Assembly: GCA_963739995.1 (NCBI GenBank)
Contig: CAVUCH010000013.1
Span: 1 to 64,000 of the forward strand
Reading direction: 5' to 3'
Origin: CAVUCH01 sp963739995
GTDB lineage: Bacteria; Acidobacteriota; Vicinamibacteria; Vicinamibacterales; JAENWD01
DNA length: 64,000 nucleotides
Part shown: in pieces, positions 42,169-50,367 of the stretch
Position numbering within the stretch: position 1 is the stretch's first letter
Layout of the letters: every line of letters starts with the position of its first letter
Program-made: the position numbers and the translations under genes
Notes under the pieces: generated by a model
Told to the model about the DNA's origin: nothing
Seen by the model: only the letters and a program-made list of their open reading frames with translations
Databases searched by the model: none

Positions 42169-43878
42169 TTACTGCTGCTGGATCCGCACGGTGAGCGCAG
42201 CGCGCCGGTTGAGGCGCCGCGTCTCTTCGCGCGCGTTGTCGTGCTTCGGCCGCTCCTCGCCGTAGCTCACGCTCCGGAGCCGGTCCGCGCCGATTCCGTT
42301 GCTCGTGAGATAGTCGCGCACGGCGTTCGCGCGACGCTCGCCGAGCGCCAGATTGTATTCGGCCGTGCCGATGTTGCAGGTGTGCCCTTCGACCTCGACG
42401 CGCAGGCCAGGGTTCTCGCGCAACGCCGTCACGGCTTCGCCGAGGATCCGGGTGGCCTCTTCACGCAGGCTGTATCGGTCGAAGTCGAAATGCACGTCCT
42501 CGAAGACGTACTCCTTGACCGCCGGGCGCACCACCTGGATGTTGACGGTGTCGCTCCCCGTGCCACCCTTGCCGTCGTCGACCGTCACCGTGGCGGGCAC
42601 GGTGCCCTCCTGGTTGGGCGCGGTCCACAACGTCTCACGTTCCGCGGGGTTCGCGAACGAGCCGGCCGGCGCACTCCACTTGTAGGTGAGCGTGTCACCG
42701 TCGGGGTCCTGTCCGTCCGCGGTCACCGTCGAGCTCTTCCCGACGTCCACCGTGCACGGGTTACAGCGCGCTTTCACTGTCGGCGCCCGGTTGGGTGCCG
42801 GCGGCGGCGGCGGCGGCGGGGGCGGCGGCGGCGGCGCGTAGACAGCCACGCCCGGGTGATACCCGATGCGGAACTGCACGCTGAACTTGTCGAGGCCGCC
42901 ATCGTTGTAGCCGAACTCATCACGGCTGTCGACCGGCAGATCCCAGTTGGCCGCCGTGCCCAGGAACAGGCCACTGCGAGCCTGCCAGGTCAGACCGGCG
43001 GTGAAGCGGGTTTTGTTCTCCAGGTCGCTCACCAGCGGTGCAAGCGAGCCGTCTGTCCCGACCAGGGGGCTCGACAGCGTGACCTGGTCGTCGCTGTTGA
43101 TCTCACCATGCAGTTCCGCGAACGCGCGCAGGGAACGTCGCGTGGGCCCGCCGATCCCCACGCCCCACCGGAACGCGTCCGACACGGACACGCCGCTCGG
43201 ATCCCCGCGGACGATGAAGCCTCCGAAGCCGGTGATCTCGGCCGCGCGATTCACTTCCTTGCTGACGATCGCGTCGACGAGGAAGTCCGCGCTTCCGGAG
43301 CCGGCGCCGTCCTCGTCGCTGCCGGTGGGCAACTTGACGATGCCCCGCAGGGCGAACGCCACAGGCTGCTGGCGCGACTCCGAGAGCAGATTGACCTTTG
43401 CACCTAACAGCAGATCGCCGAGCTGATTGCCGCTCCACGTCGAGTTCATCAGGGGGTAGTCGTTGACCACCCCGCCATAGCGGACGTCGCTATTGAAGAT
43501 CGACTGGCCGTCGGCGTTCGTATCCCGATCCAACCGCGTGACCACGCGCCACGACCCAAACAGTTCGACCTTGCCGAGCCCGTACCCGAACGTGCCAATA
43601 AAGTGGCTGACGTCCGTGAACCCCTGCGTGTAGTCGAAGTTGGTGTAGTACCCGCTCCCCGACCAGCGCCGGTTCGGCAGAACTTCGGCCGTTGGCACGA
43701 ACCACAAGCCGGTATCACCGAGGAACGTGTTCGTCGCCGGACGGATGTCCGCACTCTCCCCCGAAGCGGCCGGGGGAGAGGGCGGCGGAGCGGGTTGGGG
43801 ATCGGCTGTCTGCTGGGCCTCCGCCAAGGAAGCGGTGATCAGCAGGCAGGCAGAGATGGTGACAACACGACGAAGCAT
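42169..43878 (-). CDS. Outer-membrane beta-barrel protein with Ig-like and OmpA peptidoglycan-binding domains
   Basis: A 569-aa protein with a signal peptide (ISACLLITASLAEAQ). Residues ~45-340 form a beta-barrel-like region (TGLWFVPTAEVLPNRRW, FGYGLGKVELFGSW, FALRGIVKLPTGSD). A proline run of 12 residues follows, then a PKD/Ig-like domain (PTVKARCNPCTVDVG, DPDGDTLTYKWSAPAG), and the C-terminal OmpA domain (VHFDFDRYSLREEATRIL, VEGHTCNIGTAEYNLALGERRANAVRDYL) that binds peptidoglycan. GGAGG stands 11 bases before the ATG at 43878. It probably ties the outer membrane to the cell wall. Confidence 0.88.
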   Translation of the reverse strand: MLRRVVTISACLLITASLAEAQQTADPQPAPPPSPPAASGESADIRPATNTFLGDTGLWFVPTAEVLPNRRWSGSGYYTNFDYTQGFTDVSHFIGTFGYGLGKVELFGSWRVVTRLDRDTNADGQSIFNSDVRYGGVVNDYPLMNSTWSGNQLGDLLLGAKVNLLSESRQQPVAFALRGIVKLPTGSDEDGAGSGSADFLVDAIVSKEVNRAAEITGFGGFIVRGDPSGVSVSDAFRWGVGIGGPTRRSLRAFAELHGEINSDDQVTLSSPLVGTDGSLAPLVSDLENKTRFTAGLTWQARSGLFLGTAANWDLPVDSRDEFGYNDGGLDKFSVQFRIGYHPGVAVYAPPPPPPPPPPPPAPNRAPTVKARCNPCTVDVGKSSTVTADGQDPDGDTLTYKWSAPAGSFANPAERETLWTAPNQEGTVPATVTVDDGKGGTGSDTVNIQVVRPAVKEYVFEDVHFDFDRYSLREEATRILGEAVTALRENPGLRVEVEGHTCNIGTAEYNLALGERRANAVRDYLTSNGIGADRLRSVSYGEERPKHDNAREETRRLNRRAALTVRIQQQ

Positions 43879-43917
43879 AGGCGTTGGGTCCTCCACGGCG
43901 CGGGCGACGAAACGTCG

Positions 43918-44151
43918 CTATTCGGTTTGGAATGGCGCGTCCGACCCGGCGGACTCCGACGGAAGACGTCCACGACCGCCCCGGCTCACCTGGCCACCCT
44001 TTCGGCCTGCAGAGCGCGCTTCTTCCGGCGTCCATTCGTGGGCCGTACCCTTTGCATGCGCGGCACGTCCGCCCTTGCTGGCGATTTCCTTCTGGCGTTC
44101 GGGACTCATCGATGCGAAGCCACGGCGTTCTTTGCGTTCGGTTGAATTCAC
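43918..44151 (-). CDS. Small KGG-repeat stress-type protein
   Basis: A 77-aa hydrophilic protein with the stress-induced KGG pattern (PF10685-like): GFASMSPERQKEIASKGGRAAH and EARSAGRKGGQVSRGG. Such proteins (YmdF/YciG relatives) are induced by stress or on entry to stationary phase; the function is unclear. The GTG at 44151 is selected because GAGGAGG lies nine bases upstream; the longer frame to 44220 has no such signal. Confidence 0.75.
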   Translation of the reverse strand: MNSTERKERRGFASMSPERQKEIASKGGRAAHAKGTAHEWTPEEARSAGRKGGQVSRGGRGRLPSESAGSDAPFQTE

Positions 44152-44510
44152 CTTCGTCGCCTCCTCAAGTCGGTCGTTGCAGATGCGTGTCGCTTCCTGC
44201 TTTCGGGCGGCTGCGCGCATGACTCAGGAGTCACACGCGCCACATAGTGGGATGCCAGCTGCCCACGAGCTATCCGCAACACACCGGATAGCACCACCCC
44301 AGCCGGAAGCATTCGTCGTGCCACGAAGATTCATGCGATTGCGCCTGATCGCCCGGATCTTCGCTGCCGCCCGCGCACCTGCGCATTCAATATACGCCTT
44401 TCTGGCAGAGGTTGCATCCGAATCGTACACGGGCGGGAAAAAAGGAAAAACAGGGTGCTCGGCTCAAAGGGCGCGGAAGGGCGTCATCGAAGAACGTCGG
44501 AGTGCCGGGG
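44152..44510. other. Intergenic region with a hairpin, no confident gene
   Basis: About 360 bp. The notable element is a perfect 8-bp stem GCTATCCG (44269-44276), loop CAACACAC, CGGATAGC (44285-44292). An A-rich run (GGGAAAAAAGGAAAAACAGG) lies near 44436-44455. Reading frames here have no family resemblance. Confidence 0.45.
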
Positions 44511-44639
44511 CTACGGCTCGGGGAGCGGACGACGGGCCTTGAAGCAGTCACACCCAGGGCAGTTCCGGACGTCGAACTGGTAGCGCACGACCGGAAAGAG
44601 CATCGGGTGCGCGCAATACAGCAGCTCCCCGCCCTCCAT
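44511..44639 (-). CDS. Possible 42-aa Cys-containing small protein
   Basis: A short frame from ATG 44639 to TAG 44511 encodes MEGGELLYCAHPMLF ... FDVRNCPGCDCFKARR. The spacing Cys9 ... Cys27-x2-Cys30-x-Cys32 suggests metal binding. There is no good Shine-Dalgarno and no recognised family, so it may be fortuitous. An upstream in-frame stop limits it to this start. Confidence 0.3.
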   Translation of the reverse strand: MEGGELLYCAHPMLFPVVRYQFDVRNCPGCDCFKARRPLPEP

Positions 44640-44765
44640 TGTCTGGAAGCCTGACGTCCGCTACGACGGGCTGTGTGCGCCGGCCGTACCAACACAGGCG
44701 ATGGCGGTGTTCCAGGTCATCGCCTGATGGCGGGGCGCCTGCCACGAGCGCCCGGCCATGCCTTC

Positions 44766-45089
44766 TCACTTGGCCTGTTCGGGAACATAGCCGGGAGGCA
44801 GCGCCGCACCCTCGCCGAAGAAGAAGTCCTCCATGTGTTTGGCCACCAGCTCCTGCGCTTCCTTCTGCCACGGCATGAGCCGGTACTCGTTGAGAATCAT
44901 CTTCATCCGCTCTTCCCAGAGCCGCCAGGCGTCGAGGGAGATGTTTTCGTAGATGCGCTGCCCCAGTTCGCCGGGCCAGGGCGGTGCATCCAGCCCGGGC
45001 ATCTCTTTCTGGAACTTCTGGCAGAACACGCGTCGTCCGCTGCCGCTGCCCGTGGAAGGGGAGGCAGACGGGGGGCTGCATGGGCTCAT
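44766..45089 (-). CDS. yggX: Fe(2+)-trafficking / oxidative damage protection protein YggX
   Basis: A 107-aa protein. From residue ~19 it is clear YggX: RRVFCQKFQKEMPGLDAPPWPG, LGQRIYENISLDAWRLWEERMKMILNEYRL and KEAQELVAKHMEDFFFGEG, with the conserved Cys of VFCQK. YggX protects Fe-S proteins and buffers iron. The protein has about 18 extra Ser/Pro-rich residues at the N-terminus; the ATG at 45089 is nevertheless likely because GGAGG lies six bases upstream and no later start precedes the domain. Confidence 0.93.
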   Translation of the reverse strand: MSPCSPPSASPSTGSGSGRRVFCQKFQKEMPGLDAPPWPGELGQRIYENISLDAWRLWEERMKMILNEYRLMPWQKEAQELVAKHMEDFFFGEGAALPPGYVPEQAK

Positions 45090-45236
45090 GAGATCCTCCG
45101 CATGGCGTGATGGTAGCAGGTTGGGCGTATTTCGCCCGACGGCCTGCAGGCCCCGTGGCGGCCCGAGTCCGGGCCGTCAGCGCCGGGCACACGTCGGGGA
45201 TTCGCCGGGTCTGCCCCGTTGCCTGGCGACGCACCG

Positions 45237-46529
45237 TCAATGCCCGGTGCTCAGCGTCTGCCGGCTCACCAGCGTCAGGGCGCGATCGATCACGAAGGCG
45301 AGCCGGGCGTGTGCGGCACGAAGCGCCTCTTCAACCGCGGCCGGGTCCTGCGCGCGAGCAAAGATGAAACCGAGGTAACTCGCGCCCTCCGGCAGTGGAA
45401 CCAGCATCTGGTCGGCCTTCGCCGTGACCCGGATCTCGGTGACGTGAGGCACGGCGCGCGCCGCGTCGATTCCGTCTACCCTCCGGAATACGCCGCGGTG
45501 TGGAATCGGAATCATCATGACGCCCGAAGCCTCCACTTCGCGCGACCATGCCGCAGACGACTCTCCCGATGCGTGGCGCAGCAGCAGTTCCTCCAGCGGG
45601 ATCTGCAGGCGGCCGTTCTCGAACCGCAGCGCCCCGGCGCACAACCCGCCGATCGGCCGGGCGGCCACTTCGAGCACGAACACGCGGTCGCCGTCCACCC
45701 GGCACTCGGCGTGAATCGGACCGTGGTGCAGACCCAATGCCTTGGCAGCCGACGCGACGGCGTGCTCGATGCGGCGCTGACGGCCTGCATCGCCACGAGA
45801 AGGCGTGACGTAGATCGTCTCTTCGAAGAACGGCCCGTCCAGCGGATCCGGCTTGTCGAAGATCGCCAGAACTCGCAGCCGGCCATGCTCGAGCAGCCCC
45901 TCGATCGCGTATTCCTCGCCCGGGATGTAGCCTTCGATGAGAACGGTGTCCACATCGGACTCGCGCATCGCCTGCACCTCGCGCGAATGCAGCAGCGCGG
46001 CGAGTCGAGCCCGGGCGGCGTGGAGATCCCCAAGGCTGTCTGCGCGAATCACGCCGCGGCTTCCGGAGAGCACCAGCGGTTTGATCACGCAGGGGAACGG
46101 CACCTCCCCTGCACGCAGCAGGCGAGGATCGTCGATCGCATAGGACGCGAACCACGGCACAGCCAGACCGGCGGCCCGGAGTCGCTCGCGGGACAGGCGC
46201 TTGTTGTGCGCCGCGCGCGCCCCCCCGATCGGATGGTACGGAAGACGGAGCGCCGCGGCGGCCCGCGCCGCGACCGCCACGGGCCGGTCGCCGACCGCAA
46301 GCAGGCCGGTGAACGGCGAGCGCGCCGCTTCCTGCAGGATTGCGGCAACCGATCCCGGCTCGTCGTCGAAGCGAATCGGCACGGCACGGTCCCGCCAGGG
46401 ATCCTCGAGCGTGGTGCAGCGATCGGTTGCGAGCGCCACCTCGATGCCGAGACGCTCCGCCGCATCGCCGAAGGACCTGGTCTGATACCCAGTCGTCGTT
46501 GCGAGCAGAAGGATGCGTTGCTGGGTCAC
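45237..46529 (-). CDS. ATP-grasp carboxylate-amine ligase-like enzyme in the Sec/radical-SAM operon
   Basis: A 430-aa ATP-grasp protein. The first ~100 residues form a Rossmann-like domain (RILLLATTTGYQTRSFGDAAERLGI). HNKRLSRERLRAAGLAVP, PFPCVIKPLVLSGSRGV and VLIEGYIPGEEYAIEGLL are the ATP-grasp A/B subdomain motifs, and HAECRVDGDRVFVLEVAARPIGG provides the metal-binding Glu and Arg/Gly end. It is related to L-amino-acid ligases and carnosine-synthase-like enzymes that join a carboxylate to an amine. The start is inferred as the GTG at 46529, since the frame further upstream has no family resemblance; no strong Shine-Dalgarno is seen. It follows the radical SAM selenoprotein by about 94 nt. 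Confidence 0.85.
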   Translation of the reverse strand: MTQQRILLLATTTGYQTRSFGDAAERLGIEVALATDRCTTLEDPWRDRAVPIRFDDEPGSVAAILQEAARSPFTGLLAVGDRPVAVAARAAAALRLPYHPIGGARAAHNKRLSRERLRAAGLAVPWFASYAIDDPRLLRAGEVPFPCVIKPLVLSGSRGVIRADSLGDLHAARARLAALLHSREVQAMRESDVDTVLIEGYIPGEEYAIEGLLEHGRLRVLAIFDKPDPLDGPFFEETIYVTPSRGDAGRQRRIEHAVASAAKALGLHHGPIHAECRVDGDRVFVLEVAARPIGGLCAGALRFENGRLQIPLEELLLRHASGESSAAWSREVEASGVMMIPIPHRGVFRRVDGIDAARAVPHVTEIRVTAKADQMLVPLPEGASYLGFIFARAQDPAAVEEALRAAHARLAFVIDRALTLVSRQTLSTGH

Positions 46530-46623
46530 AGGACTACCAGGGTTCGGCCGCACGCTACAGACTGCGGGCGGCAGGTGGTCTCGGGCCGTAGGCCGGACCT
46601 CGCCAGCCAGTCGGCCTTTTTTG

Positions 46624-47997
46624 TCAGAGAAGAGCCAACTGCCCTTCCGTGGGCTCCGCTCAACAGTACCAGGGCTCATCGAGATACGGCACTGCGGCGC
46701 GGGCCACGGCCGGAGACTGTGGGGGGATGGGCGCGCTTGCCAGGCCCGCCCGCTCACAGACGAGCCCGCGCACCTTCGCGAATACAGTCGAACGGGGCGC
46801 GGTCAACAGGCTGCCGACGAGTGTCATAACCTCGCGCTGCAGCGCATCCACCTGTTGGTCCTCGTGTGTCCAGGTGTACGCGAGCTGCCGAGAATCGAAT
46901 CCGCCGATTCGGCTCCGGATGTCCGCGAGATCGAGCAGGCGGGAGCCATTGGGGATGAGCAGCCGGATCGCGAGCTGCACGGGCGCCAGGTGGTCCACGA
47001 GATCCAGACGCTCGATGGCATCGAGCATCTCCAGGTACGTCTGGATCGTGGTCCAAGGCGTGAACGCGACGAACGTCGGCATCAGCGGAAGTTCGATTTC
47101 GCGCAGCCACGCCGCCGCCTGCTCGAAGTCCGCCCGCGTGTGGCCCTTCTCGAGCTGCGCCAGCACGCGATCGTCTACGGACTCGACAGCGGACGTGACG
47201 AACAGGCAGCCGCTGTCGCGGAGCACTTCCATCAGCTCGCGGTGCCGCAGGATGTGCTCGATCTTGATCACCACATCGAAGGTGAGGCCCGGCCACTCGC
47301 GCTTGAGCGCCTCGACGATACGCCGCGCGTGCGTGGGACCGTTCAGGAAGTCGGGGTCACCGAAGGTGATGTGCTGCGCACCCGCGGCCACCTGCGCGCG
47401 GATGTCACCGAGCACCGCGTCGGCCCCTACGACCCGGAACTGGCCATCGTAGACGGGCACGATCGGACAATGCCTGCACCGGTGCTTGCAGCCGCGTGTT
47501 GCCTCCGTGTAGCCGACGGTCCGCCGCTCGCCGGTCGACAGGTGGAGCGACGCGTACGTCGTCAACGGCGGCAGGCCCGCGCGGTCCGGTGTGATGAACG
47601 GCAGCCGCGGCAACGCGCGGGCGATCGCCCTGCCGTCCGAGCCCGAGACGAGCGCGACGAGATCGGCTTCCGCTTCGGGACCGAGCACCACGTTCACGCC
47701 GAGCGCGCGCAGATGCTCCGCATTCGGCGGCGCGTACAGGCCGTAGGCCACCAGCCGGGCCGCCGGGTTCTCGCGCCGCACGCGCTCGATGACGGGGCCC
47801 GCGAGTCGCGTGGCCGTGTGCATCGGCAGGTGAATGCCCACGAGATCGGCCTGAACGACGGCGGAGGCGTCGAGCCGCTCGCGCGACAGGTCGACGCAGC
47901 GGACCTCCGCCCCGGCCCGGCGCAGCCAGGCTGCGGGCGACGCGAGGCCGAAGGGCTGGCGCCCCAGCTCATACGTTGAAATCAGCAGGACGACCAT
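46624..47997 (-). CDS. B12-binding radical SAM protein with CUAEP tail, probable selenoprotein
   Basis: A 457-aa protein when the UGA at 46662-46660 is read as selenocysteine. Residues 1-120 are a cobalamin-binding-like domain, and the radical SAM cluster is Cys170-x3-Cys174-x2-Cys177 (TRGCKHRCRHC), followed by DVVIKIEHILRHRELM and FVTSAVESVDD, typical barrel strands. After YLDEPWYC445 the UGA is residue 446, and the frame continues A-E-P-TEGQLALL to a second TGA at 46626-46624. C-U-A-E-P is the named tail of a radical SAM family I recall as 'CUAEP/CCAEP-tail', in which U is selenocysteine in part of the members. A SECIS-like hairpin follows (46629-46647). It starts 6 nt after the transporter gene and precedes the ATP-grasp gene. 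The reaction is unknown. Confidence 0.88.
46629..46647 (-). promoter_or_regulatory. Bacterial SECIS-like hairpin of the radical SAM selenoprotein
   Basis: On the minus strand, 12 nt follow the UGA, then GAAGGGC (46647-46641), loop AGTTG (46640-46636) and GCTCTTC (46635-46629): seven pairs, one of them G-U. The loop begins 19 nt after the UGA and its second base is G, meeting the usual bacterial SECIS criteria. The same 12-nt offset is seen in the CMD selenoprotein. Confidence 0.75.
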
Positions 47998-48003
47998 GTG
48001 CGA

Positions 48004-49272
48004 TCAGGCAGACTTGCGCGGCGCCATGAACCGATCGTACGCCAGCATGAGCGCCGTCGACACGACGCCAATTGTCCCGACTACGTACCACATGTGCTGC
48101 GGCGCCGCCGAGCCCTGGACGTAGGTCGTCACGAGCTTGCCCGCGATGGCCCCTGCGATGAAGGTTCCAATCGCCACGGGGAGGAAGGCGAAGCCCATGT
48201 ACGTTCCCACCTGGTTCCTCGGCGCCAGGTCGGCGACGTACTCATAGTACCTCGGGGCCTGGATGGATTCGCCCACCGCGAACAGCATGATCGCACCGAC
48301 CGTGCCCGCAATCGTCGGAATGCTTCCCATCACAAACCACGACAGGGTAGCGAGCGCAAAACCAAGTGTCATTGCGCGGATGGGGCGCAGCCTCTTCGCA
48401 AAGGCGGCGGCCGGCACGGTCACGAAAATGATCGTCCAGGCGTCGACCGTCTCGATCACCTCGAAGCGCGGGTAGTGCAGGACATCCCGGACATAGAACG
48501 GCAGCGAGTAGAAGATCTGCCAGAACATCACCCAGAAGCCGGAGAAGATTACCAGGAAGCTCATGAACCGGACATCGCCGCACACGCGCCCCATGTCCGC
48601 AAGCACGCGGCCCATCGACTTCACCGGCGGCAGGTCAGCCGGCCGCGCCGGCTCGCGGAAGAAGGCCAGCGTCGCCACGAGCAGCAGGAACGTTGTCGCC
48701 GACGACATCATCAGCACGTACGCGATGCCGACGTTCTCGCGCACGGGAACGGCCAGCAACGGCCCGATCGCCCCGCCAATGTTCACGAGCGTGTAGTAGA
48801 TCGAGTAGCCGAGGGAATTGCTCTCCGCCGTCGTCGTCCGCGCGACGGTGCCCACCACCGACGGCTTGATGAGGGAGCCGCCGATTGCGGTTACGACCAG
48901 CGCCATGATCATGTAGGTCTGTGGACCGAGGAGATCCACGAGGGGACGTCCCGCCGGAACGCCCGCGAGCCCGATGAGGAAGTACCCGAGCGAGAAGACG
49001 GCAAAGCAGATTGCGAGGCTGCGCTTGAACCCGTAGCGATCCACGATCGTTCCGGCGAGCGGCGGAAGAAAGTAGAGCAGCGTGTTGAACAGGCTGCCCA
49101 CCAGCCATCCGGCCTTCTCCGGCCCGAGTCCAACCTGCTCGGCCACATAGACGGCGAGGACGGCCTTGCTGCCGTAGTACGCGAACCGCTCGAACAGCTC
49201 GAGCACATTCGCGACCCAGAACTCCCGGGTGAACCCCGTCCTGATCATCTGCAGCCGACTCGTCGATGACAC
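48004..49272 (-). CDS. POT/PTR-type (MFS) peptide transporter
   Basis: A 422-aa membrane protein with about 12 hydrophobic segments. The opening TREFWVANVLELFERFAYYGSKAVLAVYV is the POT-family signature (the ExxERFxYY motif), and VGSLFNTLLYFLPPLAGTIVDRYGFKRSL is the motif-A region. These proton-coupled transporters carry di- and tripeptides and similar compounds. The GTG at 49272 is selected by GAGGAGG five bases upstream. It is the first gene of the operon with the radical SAM selenoprotein (6 nt later) and the ATP-grasp ligase. Confidence 0.88.
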   Translation of the reverse strand: MSSTSRLQMIRTGFTREFWVANVLELFERFAYYGSKAVLAVYVAEQVGLGPEKAGWLVGSLFNTLLYFLPPLAGTIVDRYGFKRSLAICFAVFSLGYFLIGLAGVPAGRPLVDLLGPQTYMIMALVVTAIGGSLIKPSVVGTVARTTTAESNSLGYSIYYTLVNIGGAIGPLLAVPVRENVGIAYVLMMSSATTFLLLVATLAFFREPARPADLPPVKSMGRVLADMGRVCGDVRFMSFLVIFSGFWVMFWQIFYSLPFYVRDVLHYPRFEVIETVDAWTIIFVTVPAAAFAKRLRPIRAMTLGFALATLSWFVMGSIPTIAGTVGAIMLFAVGESIQAPRYYEYVADLAPRNQVGTYMGFAFLPVAIGTFIAGAIAGKLVTTYVQGSAAPQHMWYVVGTIGVVSTALMLAYDRFMAPRKSA

Positions 49273-49426
49273 GCGTCCTCCTCGCCAGCCGGATGATATA
49301 CGCTCCGGCCGGGTCGAGGATGCTGCCGCTGCGGCAAGAGAGACAGCACGAACATCCCGCTCCACAGGCAGGCCGAGAGAACCGCACCGGTTGTATCGCG
49401 CGCCGTCGGTGGCGCACAATCGCGCC

Positions 49427-50323
49427 ATGCCCCTCGACGAATATCGGGCCAAGCGTGACTTCACCAAATCGCCGGAACCGGCGGGGGCCCCCAGGGCGGA
49501 GACGCACGGCGGTCCCCGGTTCTTCTGCGTGCAGAAGCACCTGGCCAGCCACCTCCATTACGACTTCCGCATCGAGCACAACGGCGTGCTGCTGTCGTGG
49601 GCCGTGCCGAAGGGCCCGTCCGTCGATCCGTCCGTGAAGCGGCTCGCCATGCACGTGGAGGATCATCCGATTGAGTACGGGAGCTTCGAAGGCGTCATTC
49701 CGAGCGGCTATGGGGCGGGCATCGTCATGCTCTGGGACCAGGGCACGTGGGAACCGGAGGTGGCGGATGTGGATGCGGCGCTGAAGAAAGGCGATCTGAA
49801 GGTGCGGCTGAACGGTGTGAAGCTGAAAGGCTCGTGGGCGCTCGTGCGGACGCGCAGCGCGGGCGAACGCAGCTGGCTGCTGATCAAGCACCGGGACGAG
49901 TGGGCAGGTCCACTGGACATCGCGGAGTTCGCCCCGCTGAGCGTGAAGACGGCTGGCGACTTCGCAGACATCCTGGCGGAGGAGAATCCCGCCATCTGGC
50001 AGTCGCACCGACCGGCGCAGGGTGGAGACGCGGGCGCCATGTTCACACGCATCATCGAGCGGGCACTGGCGATCAAGGCCGCGCGGGAAGGCGGTGCGGC
50101 CGCGCCGCCCGCACAAGCCCCGCGCCAACCCAAGAAACGCAGCGCCGTCCCGCGCGGCACGGACCCCGGCTCGCGGGCCGCCGCGAGGCCCGCTCCCCGG
50201 GCACCATCGAAGGCGAAGGGGGCGAGAGTCTCGAGCTCAGGGAGTGCACAGAAGGGCGCCTCGACTGCCGGCAGCCGCAGGGCCGGCAGCCGCAGGAAGG
50301 TCGCGAAGCCAAAGAGCAACTGA
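49427..50323 (+). CDS. Stand-alone LigD 3'-phosphoesterase domain protein
   Basis: A 298-aa protein whose residues ~1-190 match the phosphoesterase domain of the NHEJ ligase LigD: FFCVQKHLASHLHYDFRIE supplies His38, His44, Asp46 and Arg48 in the positions of the Mn2+/phosphate site, followed by LLSWAVPKGPS, AMHVEDHPIEYGSFEGVIPSGYGAG and WLLIKHRDEWA. It trims 3'-phosphates and ribonucleotides at breaks. The last ~90 residues are a basic Ala/Lys/Arg-rich tail (KKRSAVPRG, SRRKVAKPKSN) likely to bind DNA. No ligase or polymerase domain and no ku gene are present nearby. No Shine-Dalgarno is seen, but CACAAT at 49415-49420 lies six bases before the ATG. Confidence 0.9.
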   Translation: MPLDEYRAKRDFTKSPEPAGAPRAETHGGPRFFCVQKHLASHLHYDFRIEHNGVLLSWAVPKGPSVDPSVKRLAMHVEDHPIEYGSFEGVIPSGYGAGIVMLWDQGTWEPEVADVDAALKKGDLKVRLNGVKLKGSWALVRTRSAGERSWLLIKHRDEWAGPLDIAEFAPLSVKTAGDFADILAEENPAIWQSHRPAQGGDAGAMFTRIIERALAIKAAREGGAAAPPAQAPRQPKKRSAVPRGTDPGSRAAARPAPRAPSKAKGARVSSSGSAQKGASTAGSRRAGSRRKVAKPKSN

Positions 50324-50367
50324 CCGTGGCCGCCCGCCGCCCGCCGCCGCCGCAATCGACGCCGTAG

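Noticed and set aside
45180..45237. Read-through of the TGA ending the ATP-grasp gene as a third selenoprotein
   Set aside because: Codons after this TGA (Arg-Cys-Val-Ala-Arg) show no motif, and the protein is already full-length.
44548..45240. 230-codon minus-strand frame over yggX
   Set aside because: It is a shifted frame of the yggX strand with no family resemblance; yggX in the other frame is certain.
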